A DNA stretch of 56,163 nucleotides from Ferrovibrio sp. (GTDB taxonomy: Bacteria > Pseudomonadota > Alphaproteobacteria > Ferrovibrionales > Ferrovibrionaceae). Location: positions 138,619 through 194,781 of the forward strand of contig NZ_PEKV01000012.1 in assembly GCF_002796975.1 (NCBI RefSeq), written 5' to 3'. The notes beneath the pieces were generated by a model. It was not told where the DNA came from. It did no database searches and saw only the letters and a program-made list of their open reading frames with translations. Shown here one piece after another: positions 26,377 through 34,972 of this stretch (position 1 is the first letter of the stretch; each line of letters starts with the position of its first letter). The position numbers and the translations under genes were made by a program.

Positions 26377-27513
26377 TCAGCGGCCGGCGATGCGCGCGGC
26401 CAGCCCGTCATTCAGGCGCAGGCCCGGCGTTGCCACCACGGTCTCGTTCTCGGCCACCCCCTCGGCGATGCCGATGCGGCCATCGGCACTGCCCTGCAGC
26501 GCCACTTTCACCGCGCGACGCTCCAGCTTGCCGTCCTTCAGCACATAGACAACACGCGTACCGTTCTCCTCGCGCAGCGCCTCGCCCGGGATGGCGATCA
26601 CGCCCGGCGCCTCGACCAGCACGGCCTCGCCGGCGCCGAACATGCCGCCGCGCAGCACATGCTCCGGATTCTGCAGCAGCACATAGACCGGGATCGAACG
26701 CGAACCGCTCTGCGCGGTTGGATTGATACGTTCGATGTGAGCGTCGAAACGACGGTCGCCGAAACCTTCGACATGCAGCACGACCTTCTGGCCGGCGCGC
26801 AACTGCGGGACGTCGCGCGCGGGCACCAGGGCCTCGACCTCCATCAGGTCGAGATCGGCGATGGAAAACAGCTTGGCATCGATGGCGACGCGTTCGCCCG
26901 GATTGACGAATCGTTCAGCCACCAGGCCGTCGAGCGGGGCATAGATGGCGGCGTCGTGCACGCTCTTGCGCGCCACGCTGAGCTGCTGCTCCATGGCGGC
27001 GACATTGGCGCGGGCATTGCGCCAGGCATTCTCGGCTTCATCCAGCGCAGTCTGCGATTTTACACCGCGCTGCGTCAGCGTAATCGCCTTCTCGCGATTG
27101 ATCTCGGCCAGCTTGAGCGCCGAGCGTGCACTTTCGAGGTTGCTCTGCTTTTCGCGCATGCGGGCGCCGACATCGCTGGTGTCGAGGCGCGCCAGTAACT
27201 GACCCTTCTTCACGCTTTCGCCGCGACGCACGGAAATCTCGTTCACCACTGCGGCGACTTCGGCACGCAGCAGGCTCTGGTTGAAGGGCTGGATGGTGCC
27301 GTTCAGCCGCACCACCTGGCGCAGATCGGCGCGTTTCGCCTGCGCGAGATCGGCAGGCGAAAATTCCAGTCCGCTGAATTTCGTTGTTTCGGCGGTGGCT
27401 ACCGCCCTGGCGGGCTGGCGGCCCTTCAGGACATAGAGTCCGCCGCCGGCCAGCACGACCAGCACCGCAACCGACAGACCGATCTTCACCGCACGTTTCA
27501 TCTTGTCCCCCAC
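26377..27513 (-). CDS. RND membrane fusion protein, system 1
   Basis: A 378-residue periplasmic adaptor. An N-terminal signal/anchor covers about 6-25. The lipoyl halves (RLNGTIQPFNQSLLRAEVAAVV and DAAIYAPLDGLVAERFVNPGERV) flank a coiled-coil hairpin (about 115-175). A beta-barrel and a C-terminal membrane-proximal domain with VIAIPGEALREENGTRVVYVLKDG follow. It is the first gene of the system 1 operon. Two adjacent palindromes upstream, one matching the CRP half-site spacing, suggest regulation there. Confidence 0.94.
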   Translation of the reverse strand: MGDKMKRAVKIGLSVAVLVVLAGGGLYVLKGRQPARAVATAETTKFSGLEFSPADLAQAKRADLRQVVRLNGTIQPFNQSLLRAEVAAVVNEISVRRGESVKKGQLLARLDTSDVGARMREKQSNLESARSALKLAEINREKAITLTQRGVKSQTALDEAENAWRNARANVAAMEQQLSVARKSVHDAAIYAPLDGLVAERFVNPGERVAIDAKLFSIADLDLMEVEALVPARDVPQLRAGQKVVLHVEGFGDRRFDAHIERINPTAQSGSRSIPVYVLLQNPEHVLRGGMFGAGEAVLVEAPGVIAIPGEALREENGTRVVYVLKDGKLERRAVKVALQGSADGRIGIAEGVAENETVVATPGLRLNDGLAARIAGR

Positions 27514-27581
27514 CGGCGGCTGCAGCCTGCCAGATCGCGCCGTATATATAAGGACGCACGAAACCCGTCCATCCTGCGAGT

Positions 27582-27613
27582 GTTACCGCTGGGTAACTGT
27601 GATTTCCGTCACA
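27582..27613. promoter_or_regulatory. Adjacent palindromes: GTTACC repeat and CRP/FNR-like site
   Basis: GTTACC-GCTG-GGTAAC (27582-27597) is a perfect 6-bp inverted repeat. It is directly followed by TGTGA-TTTCCG-TCACA (27598-27613), which matches the CRP-family TGTGA-N6-TCACA pattern exactly. They lie 69-100 bp upstream of the RND system 1 adaptor start at 27513, with an AT-rich TATATATA stretch at 27543-27550 that could be its -10 region. The GIY-YIG gene ends at 27621, so the palindromes could also form part of its 3' end. Confidence 0.5.
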
Positions 27614-27620
27614 GGGCCGG

Positions 27621-27956
27621 TTACAGGGCCTGCGCGTGCAGTCGTTCGCACCAGTGCTGCAGCCGGTCTTTCAGCACCCGCTCGCGCACATAACTCAGCT
27701 CTTCGTCCGCGATCCGCTCCAGTTCCTCGAACTGGAAAGCCTCGGCGCCATGGGCATTCCAGGCTGCCTGCAGGTCGCGACGGGTATGGCCGTTATGGCG
27801 CAAACTGAACCAGACCCGGTTCTGGATCTTGGCGAGATCGGGTGCGCGGCCGGCCCAGCGCTGGCCGGTCGGCCGGCAGAGCAGGGCGTAGATCCCGGCC
27901 ACGGTCTTACGTTCCTTGTAGGCGGCCTGCGCCGCCTTGCGATCCTGGGTTTTCAT
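27621..27956 (-). CDS. GIY-YIG nuclease family protein (small, variant)
   Basis: A 111-residue protein with the GIY strand at residues 21-23 (TVAGIYALLC) and a WAG (34-36) where YIG is usual. A conserved-looking Arg follows at about 47 (NRVWFSLRHNG). GIY-YIG proteins cut DNA; in this small subfamily the YIG variant leaves activity uncertain. ATG 27956 is used because it gives MKTQDRKAAQAAYKER; an in-frame ATG at 27968 lies closer to the operator. It is divergent from DUF2239-DUF488 with twin palindromes between. Confidence 0.8.
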   Translation of the reverse strand: MKTQDRKAAQAAYKERKTVAGIYALLCRPTGQRWAGRAPDLAKIQNRVWFSLRHNGHTRRDLQAAWNAHGAEAFQFEELERIADEELSYVRERVLKDRLQHWCERLHAQAL

Positions 27957-27970
27957 AATGGGCTCCAAAT

Positions 27971-27984
27971 TTTACCCGGATATA
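27971..27984. promoter_or_regulatory. Operator copy 1 of a divergent pair
   Basis: TTTACCCGGATATA is an imperfect palindrome centred on CCGG. Its first 12 bases are the exact reverse complement of 28014-28025. It sits 15 bp upstream of the GIY-YIG ATG at 27956, where a bound repressor would block promoter or ribosome binding. Confidence 0.65.
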
Positions 27985-28011
27985 TATCTGGCGAACGTTT
28001 GACGCAAGAAT

Positions 28012-28025
28012 TTTATCCGGGTAAA
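28012..28025. promoter_or_regulatory. Operator copy 2 of a divergent pair
   Basis: TTTATCCGGGTAAA is a palindrome (TTTA-n-CCGG-n-TAAA) 8 bp upstream of the DUF2239 ATG at 28034. The centres of copies 1 and 2 are 41 bp apart, close to four helical turns, so both face the same side of the DNA. The regulator is not encoded next to the pair. Confidence 0.65.
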
Positions 28026-28033
28026 TATTTGAT

Positions 28034-28588
28034 ATGGCCCTCTGCACCGCTTTTACCGGCACCGACCGCCTGGCCCACGGCCCTCTGACCGAAGTGGCTT
28101 TGGCGGTGAAGGCCGCGCTCGACCGCGATCCCGCCGCCAGCATCCTGACCTTCGACGACGCCACCGGCCGGGTGATCGATCTCGACCTGCGCGGCAGCGA
28201 TGCCGACGTGCTGGCGCGCCTTGCCCCGGCAGCGGAGGAGCAGCCCGCGCGCGGCCGCGGCAGGCCGAAGCTCGGCGTGGTGGCGCGCGAAGTCACCCTG
28301 CTGCCGCGACACTGGGACTGGCTGAGTGCCCAGCCCGGTGGCGCATCGCATGTCTTGCGTCGTCTGGTCGACGAGGCCCGTCGCCGCGATGGCGGGCAAT
28401 CTGATCTGAGGACGGCGCAGGAAACCGCTTATCGCTTCATGTCGGCGATGGCGGGCAACCTGCCGGGTTTCGAGGAAGCTACGCGCGCGCTGTTTGCCAA
28501 TGATGCTGCGCGCTTTGTGCTGCACAGCGCGACCTGGCCGGCAGATATCCGCCATCATGCGCAGAAATTGGCTTGGCCCGGGACATGA
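28034..28588 (+). CDS. DUF2239 family protein
   Basis: A 184-residue cytosolic protein of the DUF2239 family. It starts CTAFTGTDRLAHGPLTEVA and has FDDATGRVIDLDLRG, a basic GRGRPKLGVVAREVTLLPRHWDWL block and SHVLRRLVDEARR, then a C-terminal helical part with RFMSAMAGNLPGFEEATRALFA. The RPKLGVV...LPRHWDWL pattern is the family signature. Function is unknown. It overlaps the following DUF488 gene by 4 bp (ATGA). Confidence 0.87.
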   Translation: MALCTAFTGTDRLAHGPLTEVALAVKAALDRDPAASILTFDDATGRVIDLDLRGSDADVLARLAPAAEEQPARGRGRPKLGVVAREVTLLPRHWDWLSAQPGGASHVLRRLVDEARRRDGGQSDLRTAQETAYRFMSAMAGNLPGFEEATRALFANDAARFVLHSATWPADIRHHAQKLAWPGT

Positions 28589-29034
28589 CCGCGATCTTCA
28601 CCATCGGCCATTCCAACCAGACGGCGGAGCAGTTTGTCGCATTGCTGCAAAAGCACGGGGTTCGCCTGCTGGCCGATGTGCGCTCGGCGCCGGTCTCGCG
28701 CTTTTCGCCGCAATTCAATCGCGCCGCATTGATGCGCAGCCTGCAGGAGGCCGGGATCGACTATCGCTGGTTCGGTCAGGCGCTGGGCGGCAAGCCGCGT
28801 GCGGCGGAGCCGGTTTTCAGCGCTGGCATAAGCGAGCTGCTGAAAGCGGCGAACAGCCAATGTACAGCGATCATGTGCGCCGAGCGCGATCCCCGCATGT
28901 GCCATCGCACACATCTGGTGACGCCCGCCCTGCTCAAAAATGGCGTAACTGTCACGCATATTCTGGGCGACGGGTCTCTGCTGCCAAATGATGCGCTGCA
29001 GCAAGCGCCGCGGCAAACCAATTTGTTCGATTGA
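28585..29034 (+). CDS. DUF488 domain-containing protein
   Basis: A 149-residue protein of the DUF488 family. It has IFTIGHSNQTAEQFVALLQ, LLADVRSAPVSRFSPQFNR and the near-C-terminal IMCAERDPRMCHR with two cysteines, all family signatures. DUF488 proteins are widespread, act in the cytosol and have no firmly assigned reaction. The ATG at 28585 overlaps the DUF2239 stop, so the two are translationally coupled and share the operator at 28012-28025. Confidence 0.9.
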   Translation: MTAIFTIGHSNQTAEQFVALLQKHGVRLLADVRSAPVSRFSPQFNRAALMRSLQEAGIDYRWFGQALGGKPRAAEPVFSAGISELLKAANSQCTAIMCAERDPRMCHRTHLVTPALLKNGVTVTHILGDGSLLPNDALQQAPRQTNLFD

Positions 29035-29103
29035 TCTCCGCTTGACCTGACGGCGACGTATACGCAGACTTTGCCTCCATAAAAATCCAACGGGAGGAAC
29101 GTC

Positions 29104-30060
29104 ATGCGCTATCGCACCATTGCCAGTATCGGAATTCTAGCCGCCGGCGTCGCGGCATTCGCAGGCGCAGATGCGCAGGCGCAAACCTACAAGCTGATGA
29201 CCGGTCCGCAGGGTGGCGTCTGGGTACCGCTGGGCGGCACGCTGAAGGCCATGTTCGAGAAGACCCTGCCGGGTTCTTCCGTGCAGACCCTGCCGGGTGC
29301 CGGCATCGCCAACGTCAAGGGCGTCGAGGAAGGCAAGGCCGATTTCGGCTTCGGCAACTCGACTTCGACGGTGGATGCGATTGAAGGCCGCAAGCCCTTC
29401 GAGAAGAAGGCAACCAACGTCTGCCAGATCGCCAATCTCTATCCGCAGTATTTCCAGATCGTCAGCCTGGCCGATGCCAAGGTCGGCAAAGTCGCCGATA
29501 TGAAGGGCAAGACGATCGCCGTGCAGACCCGCGGCAATACCGCCGAAGCAATCTCCGCCGACATCCTGAAGGCCAACAGCCTGTCATATAACGACATGGG
29601 CAAGGTCAACTTCATGGCCTCCTACAACGATGCTGCCGCCCTGCTGCAGGACGGCCACGCTCAGATCTTCACGCTGGGTACCACCATTCCGGCCTCGTCG
29701 GTGATGGATCTGGCCTCGTCGCGCGGCATCACGATGGTACCGGTATCGGATGCCGAAGTGGCGGCGATGAAAAAGATCAATGCCGGCTATGTGAAGGGCA
29801 CCATTCCGGCCGGCACCTATCCGAAGCAGGACAAGGATGTGCCGGCGATTGCCTATTCGGCGCATTTCATCGCCTCCTGCAAGCTGCCGGCGGACAAGGT
29901 CTACGCTGTGACCAAGGCGATGGCGGGCCATATTGCCGATATGGCGGCGATCAACAAGGCGATGGCGAAGATGACGCCGAAGGACATGGCTGAGGATATC
30001 GGCGTGCCCTTCCATCCGGGTGCCGCGAAATACTATCGCGAAGTCGGCGCCCTGAAGTGA
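29104..30060 (+). CDS. TAXI-family TRAP transporter substrate-binding protein
   Basis: A 318-residue periplasmic binding protein. Signal peptide about 1-26 (ending ADAQAQ). The mature part starts TYKLMTGPQGGVWVPLGGTL, matching the TAXI subfamily, and continues with GAGIANVKGVEEGKADFGFGNS and GKTIAVQTRGNTAEAISADILK. A GGAGG ribosome binding site precedes ATG 29104. It feeds the TRAP permease encoded next. The substrate is not predictable; TAXI systems mostly import organic acids or amino acids. Confidence 0.94.
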   Translation: MRYRTIASIGILAAGVAAFAGADAQAQTYKLMTGPQGGVWVPLGGTLKAMFEKTLPGSSVQTLPGAGIANVKGVEEGKADFGFGNSTSTVDAIEGRKPFEKKATNVCQIANLYPQYFQIVSLADAKVGKVADMKGKTIAVQTRGNTAEAISADILKANSLSYNDMGKVNFMASYNDAAALLQDGHAQIFTLGTTIPASSVMDLASSRGITMVPVSDAEVAAMKKINAGYVKGTIPAGTYPKQDKDVPAIAYSAHFIASCKLPADKVYAVTKAMAGHIADMAAINKAMAKMTPKDMAEDIGVPFHPGAAKYYREVGALK

Positions 30061-30088
30061 GCGTCAGCGTAGTTTACTGAGGCGACTA

Positions 30089-30133
30089 ACCGGCGTCGTC
30101 TGCCGCAAGAAGCGGACGACGCCGGTATTTTTT
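30089..30133 (+). terminator. Intrinsic terminator between TRAP binding-protein and permease genes
   Basis: ACCGGCGTCGTC (30089-30100) pairs perfectly with GACGACGCCGGT (30115-30126); inside, CGC and GCG add pairs around AAGAA. Six T residues follow (30128-30133). This is a strong intrinsic terminator placed within an operon, 20 bp before the permease ATG. Confidence 0.85.
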
Positions 30134-30152
30134 CAGTACGGGGGAGAGTGAC

Positions 30153-32009
30153 ATGGAAGGCAAGACCCTGATCGGGCGGATCGTGATGCCCATCGGCGTC
30201 GCTATGGCGGTGTTCCACATGTGGGTCATCGCCATGGGGCCGCCGGAAGCGATGATCTTCCGTGGCACGCATCTGGCCTTCGCGCTGGCGCTGGTCTACC
30301 TGCTCTATCCCTTTGTCGAGAGTAAGGATGGCCGGCGGCGCCTGGTCTGGCTCGATGCCGTTCTGTTTGCCGCTGCCGCGTTCGGCCTTTCCTATATGTT
30401 TGTGAACTACGACTACTTCATCAACCGCATCATCTATATCGACGATCTCAGGCCATTGGACATCGTGGCCAGCCTCAGCCTCATCTTCGTGGTGCTGGAT
30501 GCAACGCGCCGGGTGATCGGCTGGGCATTGCCGATCACAGCGCTGCTGTTCATGGGGTGGGCGCTATTCATTACCAAGGTCGACCCTCTGACGCTGCTGG
30601 ACCAGCTTTACATGACGACTGAAGGCATTTTCGGCTCGACGCTGGGTGTCTCGGCAGCCTATGTGACCATCTTTGTGGTGTTCGGCAGCGTGATGGAGCG
30701 CACCGGCACCGGCAAGCTGTTCATGGATTTCGCGCTGGCCCTGACCGGCCGGCAGGCCGGTGGGCCGGGCAAGGTTTCGGTCGTGTCGTCGTCGCTGTTC
30801 GGCACCATTTCGGGTTCGGCCGTCGCCAACGTGATGGTTGACGGGCCGATCACGATTCCGCTGATGAAGCGGACCGGCTTCACCAAGCATTTTGCGGCCG
30901 GCGTCGAAGCTGTCGCCTCGACCGGCGGGCAGATCATGCCGCCGATCATGGGGGCTGCTGCCTTCGTGATGGCCGAGTTCCTGGCGGTACCCTACCTGCA
31001 GGTCGTCGCCTGGGCGCTGATCCCCAGCATTCTGTATTACGTCGCCTGCTTCGGCGCGGTGCATTTCGAGGCCAAGCGCATGGGGCTGGTCGGCCTGCCA
31101 TCGCATGAGGTGCCGCGCCTGCTCATCGTGCTGAAGGAGCGCGGCCATCTGTTCATTCCGGTCGCCATCATCCTGGGTGGCATGACGATGGGATATTCCG
31201 CGCCCTATTGCGCGCTGGCTGGCACACTGGCCTGTTTTCCGGTGGCGCTGCTGCGCGCCAGCACGCGCGAAGGCCTGCATTGGGGACTGATCCCCGAAGC
31301 GCTGGAAGACGGTGCGCGCAACACGCTGGCGGTGGCTTTGGCCTGCGCCTGCGCCGGTCTGGTGATCGGTTCGATCACGCTGACCGGCCTTGGCATTACC
31401 TTTACCAACTGGATCATCGGTCTGTCGCAGAGCAGTCTCATTCTGGCGCTGGTGCTGACCGCAGTGGCCGGCATCATCCTCGGCATGGGCATGCCGACCA
31501 CGCCGGCCTATATCGTGATGGTGTCGCTGATGGTGCCGGCGATCATGAAGCTGGGCGTGATCGAACCCGCCGCGCATATGTTCGCCTTCTATTTCGCCAT
31601 TCTCTCGGCGATCACGCCGCCGGTGGCGCTGGCGGTCTATGCCGCGGCAAGTCTGGCCAAGGCTGATCTATGGAAATCGGGTGTGGCGGCGGTGAAGATC
31701 GGCGCCGCCGGCTTCATCGTGCCCTTCATGTTCGTGTTCCAGCCTGCACTGCTGATGATCGGCGACTGGATTGAAATCGTCCATGCCTCCGTGTCGGCTT
31801 GCGTGGGTATCGGCATGCTGGCCGCGGGCCTGCATGGCTTCCTGCGCTTCCATCTGCGCAGCTACGAACGCGCTATGCTGATCGCTGGCGCGCTGGCGAT
31901 GACACTGGTGCCGGGCTGGATCGGCGACGCTGTCGGCATCCTGCTGCTGGTGGTGGTGCTGGTCGGGCAGAAATTTATGCCGAACCAGGCGGTTCAGACC
32001 ACGTCGTAG
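30153..32009 (+). CDS. TRAP transporter fused permease (DctQ-DctM)
   Basis: A 618-residue sodium-coupled permease of the 4TM/12TM fused type that pairs with TAXI binding proteins. The small DctQ-like part is at about 1-140. The DctM part follows: FGSVMERTGTGKLFMDFALAL, SSSLFGTISGSAVANVMVDGPITIPLMKR, GQIMPPIMGAAAFVMAEF, and GIILGMGMPTTPAYIVMVSL. The coding strand continues past the start of the convergent reductase gene by 16 bp. GGGAG lies before ATG 30153. Confidence 0.95.
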   Translation: MEGKTLIGRIVMPIGVAMAVFHMWVIAMGPPEAMIFRGTHLAFALALVYLLYPFVESKDGRRRLVWLDAVLFAAAAFGLSYMFVNYDYFINRIIYIDDLRPLDIVASLSLIFVVLDATRRVIGWALPITALLFMGWALFITKVDPLTLLDQLYMTTEGIFGSTLGVSAAYVTIFVVFGSVMERTGTGKLFMDFALALTGRQAGGPGKVSVVSSSLFGTISGSAVANVMVDGPITIPLMKRTGFTKHFAAGVEAVASTGGQIMPPIMGAAAFVMAEFLAVPYLQVVAWALIPSILYYVACFGAVHFEAKRMGLVGLPSHEVPRLLIVLKERGHLFIPVAIILGGMTMGYSAPYCALAGTLACFPVALLRASTREGLHWGLIPEALEDGARNTLAVALACACAGLVIGSITLTGLGITFTNWIIGLSQSSLILALVLTAVAGIILGMGMPTTPAYIVMVSLMVPAIMKLGVIEPAAHMFAFYFAILSAITPPVALAVYAAASLAKADLWKSGVAAVKIGAAGFIVPFMFVFQPALLMIGDWIEIVHASVSACVGIGMLAAGLHGFLRFHLRSYERAMLIAGALAMTLVPGWIGDAVGILLLVVVLVGQKFMPNQAVQTTS

Positions 32010-32521
32010 GCCAGCTTCACCACACCACGGGTCAGCGTCTCGCTCTCACGCAGGGCGAGACGCACTTCCTGGGCCTTGGGCAGCAGCGGCATGCCCTGGC
32101 CGAGCAGGATGGGAACCACGTAAAGCTCGAAACGGTCGACGGCGCCGGCTGACAGGAAGCCGGTCCAGAGCCGCGCACCGCCAAACAGCCAGACATCGCC
32201 GCTCTGAGTCGTCCGGCGCAACTCCTGCGCCAGCGCCGCGAAATCAGCCGTATGGGTGCGTACGCCGGCGGGCAGGCCGGACAGCGCCTGCGACGTCACC
32301 ACCGTGCAGGGCTTGCCGGCATAGTGCCAGTCCGGGCCGAAGGCGCGTGCCTGCTCGTAACTGGCGCGGCCCATCACGATATGGCCGAGGCCGGCATAGA
32401 AATCGTTGTAACCGAATTCGACCGGATTGTAGTCGTGCAGCCACTCGACGCTGCCGTCGGCGCGCGCGATGTAGCCATCGGCGCTGACCGCCATATACGC
32501 ACGGAACAGAGGTCTGGCCAT
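31994..32521 (-). CDS. Dihydrofolate reductase-like (RibD C-terminal) protein
   Basis: A 175-residue NADPH-binding fold of the RibD-C/DHFR superfamily. Visible are RAYMAVSADGYIARADGSVEWL, the HIVMGRASYEQ segment, VVTSQALSGL and DVWLFGGARLWTGFL with the cofactor-binding GG. Such stand-alone members reduce unknown substrates. It starts one base after the FAD oxidase stop (same strand), so the two genes are cotranscribed. The end overlaps the TRAP permease gene by 16 bp. Confidence 0.9.
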   Translation of the reverse strand: MARPLFRAYMAVSADGYIARADGSVEWLHDYNPVEFGYNDFYAGLGHIVMGRASYEQARAFGPDWHYAGKPCTVVTSQALSGLPAGVRTHTADFAALAQELRRTTQSGDVWLFGGARLWTGFLSAGAVDRFELYVVPILLGQGMPLLPKAQEVRLALRESETLTRGVVKLAYDVV

Positions 32522-32522
32522 G

Positions 32523-33962
32523 TTACGGCCAGACCACCTTGCCGGGATTGAGGATGTTGTCGGGGTCGAAAGCGCGCTTGATCTTGCGCATCATCTCGAT
32601 CTCCACCGGCGACTTGTAATGCACGATCTCGTCGATCTTCATGCGGCCGACGCCGTGTTCGGCCGAGATCGAACCCTGCATGTCATGGGTGATGTCATGC
32701 ACGATCTGGTGTACGGCATCCCAGTGTTTGAGGAATTCGAGGCGATCCCAGCCGACCGGCTGCGAGCAGTTAAAATGCACATTTCCGTCGCCGATATGGC
32801 CGAAGGCCACGACCCGGATGCCGGGCAGGTACTCCTCCACGGCTTTCGAAGCCTTCTCGATGAAATCCGGCATTTTCGATACCGGCACCGAGATATCGCA
32901 TTTGATCGAGCCACCCTCGGGCTTCTGCGAACTGGACAGCAGTTCGCGGATTTTCCAGAACGCCGCGCGCTGGGTGTCGGACTGCGCGATGGCGGCATCC
33001 TGCACCAGGCCCTTTTCAAAACCCTCGGCGAGCAGTGCTTCCATCGTCTCGCCGATATTGCCGTCGTCGCGGCCCGAGGAAAATTCCATCAGCACATACC
33101 AGGGATGCGGCTCGGCGACCGGATCAAGGGTGCCGGGATTGTGCTTGAGCGCGAAGTCGAGCGAGCGCCGCGAGATGATTTCAAAGCCGGTGACCTGGCC
33201 GCCGGTCGCGGCTTTGGCCATGGCCAGCAGCTCGATGGCGGCTGAGGGGTTCGGGATCGCCGTAAATGCCGTCGCCATCGCGCGCGGCATCGGATGCAGT
33301 TTCATCACGGCGGCGGTGATAATCCCCAGCGTGCCTTCGCCGCCGATGAACAGGTCTTTCAGATCGTAGCCGGTATTGTCCTTGCGCAAACCGCGCAACC
33401 CGTTCCAGACCTGGCCATCGGGCAGTACCACTTCCAGGCCCAGCGCCAGTTCGCGGGTATTGCCGTAGCGCAGCACGGCATTGCCGCCGGCATTGGTGGA
33501 GAGATTGCCGCCGATGGTGCAACTGCCCTCCGAACCGATGGAGAGCGGGAACAGCCGGTCGGCCTCGCGGGCGGCCTGCTGCACCTGCTGCAGGATGCAG
33601 CCGGCTTCCACGGTGATGGTGTCGTTCAGCGGATCGAGCTCGCGGATCCGGTTCATGCGCTGCAGCGACAGGATGATCTCGTCGTTGCTCATGAAGGGGA
33701 TGTTGCCGCCGACCAATCCGGTATTGCCGCCCTGCGGCACCAGCTTAGTCTTTGTTTCGCGTGCCAGCTTGATGATGGCGACCACTTCCTCGGTATTGGC
33801 CGGGCGCAGCAGCATCGGCGAGGCGCCCACGTAAAGGTCGCGCTGTTCGCGCAGATGCGGCGCCAGGACGTCGGGATCGGTGACCCAGCCTTTGGGACCG
33901 ACCAGATCCTTGAAACGGTCGAGCAGGGTGGCGGAGAGGGGTGAGGCGAGCGGTGCGTTCAT
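32523..33962 (-). CDS. FAD-linked oxidase (D-2-hydroxyacid dehydrogenase type)
   Basis: A 479-residue flavoenzyme of the GlcD/D2HGDH/DLD group. The FAD-binding PCMH domain covers about 38-220: LRPANTEEVVAIIKLARE, LVPQGGNTGLVGG, SIGSEGSCTIGGNLSTNAGG, FIGGEGTLGIITA. The C-terminal substrate domain ends with GHIGDGNVHFNCS, SAEHGVGRMK and FDPDNILNPGKVV. The ATG 33962 (MNAPLASPL) is preferred to a further upstream start. It probably oxidises a D-2-hydroxy acid such as 2-hydroxyglutarate or lactate. Confidence 0.93.
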   Translation of the reverse strand: MNAPLASPLSATLLDRFKDLVGPKGWVTDPDVLAPHLREQRDLYVGASPMLLRPANTEEVVAIIKLARETKTKLVPQGGNTGLVGGNIPFMSNDEIILSLQRMNRIRELDPLNDTITVEAGCILQQVQQAAREADRLFPLSIGSEGSCTIGGNLSTNAGGNAVLRYGNTRELALGLEVVLPDGQVWNGLRGLRKDNTGYDLKDLFIGGEGTLGIITAAVMKLHPMPRAMATAFTAIPNPSAAIELLAMAKAATGGQVTGFEIISRRSLDFALKHNPGTLDPVAEPHPWYVLMEFSSGRDDGNIGETMEALLAEGFEKGLVQDAAIAQSDTQRAAFWKIRELLSSSQKPEGGSIKCDISVPVSKMPDFIEKASKAVEEYLPGIRVVAFGHIGDGNVHFNCSQPVGWDRLEFLKHWDAVHQIVHDITHDMQGSISAEHGVGRMKIDEIVHYKSPVEIEMMRKIKRAFDPDNILNPGKVVWP

Positions 33963-34000
33963 GGCGGTGATTGTAGCTCTCCGGCGGCTAACGTCCACGC

Positions 34001-34945
34001 CTAGCGACCTCTGGCGGCGCGGGTCAGACGGTCGTTGATCGCAGCACCGAGGCCCTGCTGTGGAATCGGCATGACGGCGATGCCGTCGAGTCCGGGGATC
34101 TGATCGAGCGCATGCAGGCCTGCGTAAAGCCGCGCAGCAGCCTCGGCCAGGTCGCCGCTTTCGCTCAAGGGATAGACCGTGGCGAAACCGGACAGCGGCC
34201 TGCCGAAGCTGAGCAGACCTTCCCGGCCCAGGTTTGGATTTTCATGGGCTCCGGCGGCATCCAGCCGCACCGGCAGGCGCGGGGCGTAATGCTTCAGCAG
34301 CATGCCGGGCGACTGGAGTCTGCTGTCCGTGGGCTGCACCAGTGTTTCACCGAGCACGGCCTCGATGGCTTCAGCGGCGATGCCGCCCGGCCGCAGCAAT
34401 GTCGGCCTGTCGCCGGTCAGCCCGATCACGGTGGATTCCAGCCCCACTTTGCAGGCCCCGCCATCTAGTACCGCGATTTCCGGTCCGAGGCTGTCGCGCA
34501 CATGCTGCGCCGTGCTGGACGAAACATGGCCGGATCGATTGGCCGAGGGTGCCGCCACCGGACGGCCGACGCGGGCCAGCAATTCGCGGGCAAGCGGATG
34601 TGCCGGCATGCGCAGCGCCAGCGAGGGCAGTCCGGCCGACACCGCCGGCGCCACCGGGCAGTCGTCGCGGCGCGGCAGCACCAGGGTCAGCGCGCCTGGC
34701 CAGAAGGCCTCGGCGAGCCGGCGTGCAGGCGCATCCACGATGACCAGCGCATCGAGCTGGGCGAAATCGGCGACATGGCTGATCAGCGGGTTGAAATCCG
34801 GCCTACCCTTGGCGGCGAAAATCTTTGCCACCGCCGACGCATTGGTGGCATCGGCGGCCAGGCCATAGACCGTCTCGGTCGGGATGGCCACCACCTCGCC
34901 GCGCAGCAGGCGCTCGACCGCTTCTGAAATCGTTACGTCAACCAT
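34001..34945 (-). CDS. Threonylcarbamoyl-AMP synthase (Sua5 type)
   Basis: Makes threonylcarbamoyl-AMP for the t6A37 modification of tRNAs. The 314 residues comprise a YrdC domain (about 1-200) with AIPTETVYGLAADATN, KGRPDFNPLISHV and the SANRSGHVSSSTAQHV segment, then a Sua5 C-terminal domain (about 210-314) beginning LQSPGMLLKHYAPRLPV. The longer Sua5 form rather than TsaC alone is present. It is cytosolic and divergent from the acyl-CoA dehydrogenase gene. Confidence 0.94.
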   Translation of the reverse strand: MVDVTISEAVERLLRGEVVAIPTETVYGLAADATNASAVAKIFAAKGRPDFNPLISHVADFAQLDALVIVDAPARRLAEAFWPGALTLVLPRRDDCPVAPAVSAGLPSLALRMPAHPLARELLARVGRPVAAPSANRSGHVSSSTAQHVRDSLGPEIAVLDGGACKVGLESTVIGLTGDRPTLLRPGGIAAEAIEAVLGETLVQPTDSRLQSPGMLLKHYAPRLPVRLDAAGAHENPNLGREGLLSFGRPLSGFATVYPLSESGDLAEAAARLYAGLHALDQIPGLDGIAVMPIPQQGLGAAINDRLTRAARGR

Positions 34946-34972
34946 AGCGATCCGAGTCTTAACCCGCAGGCC

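Noticed and set aside
24286-27198. A 970-residue open frame on the plus strand opposite the RND system 1 genes
   Set aside because: It is antisense to two well-supported genes, is rich in His, Asp, Gln and Arg as expected for a shadow of high-GC codons, and shows no domain.
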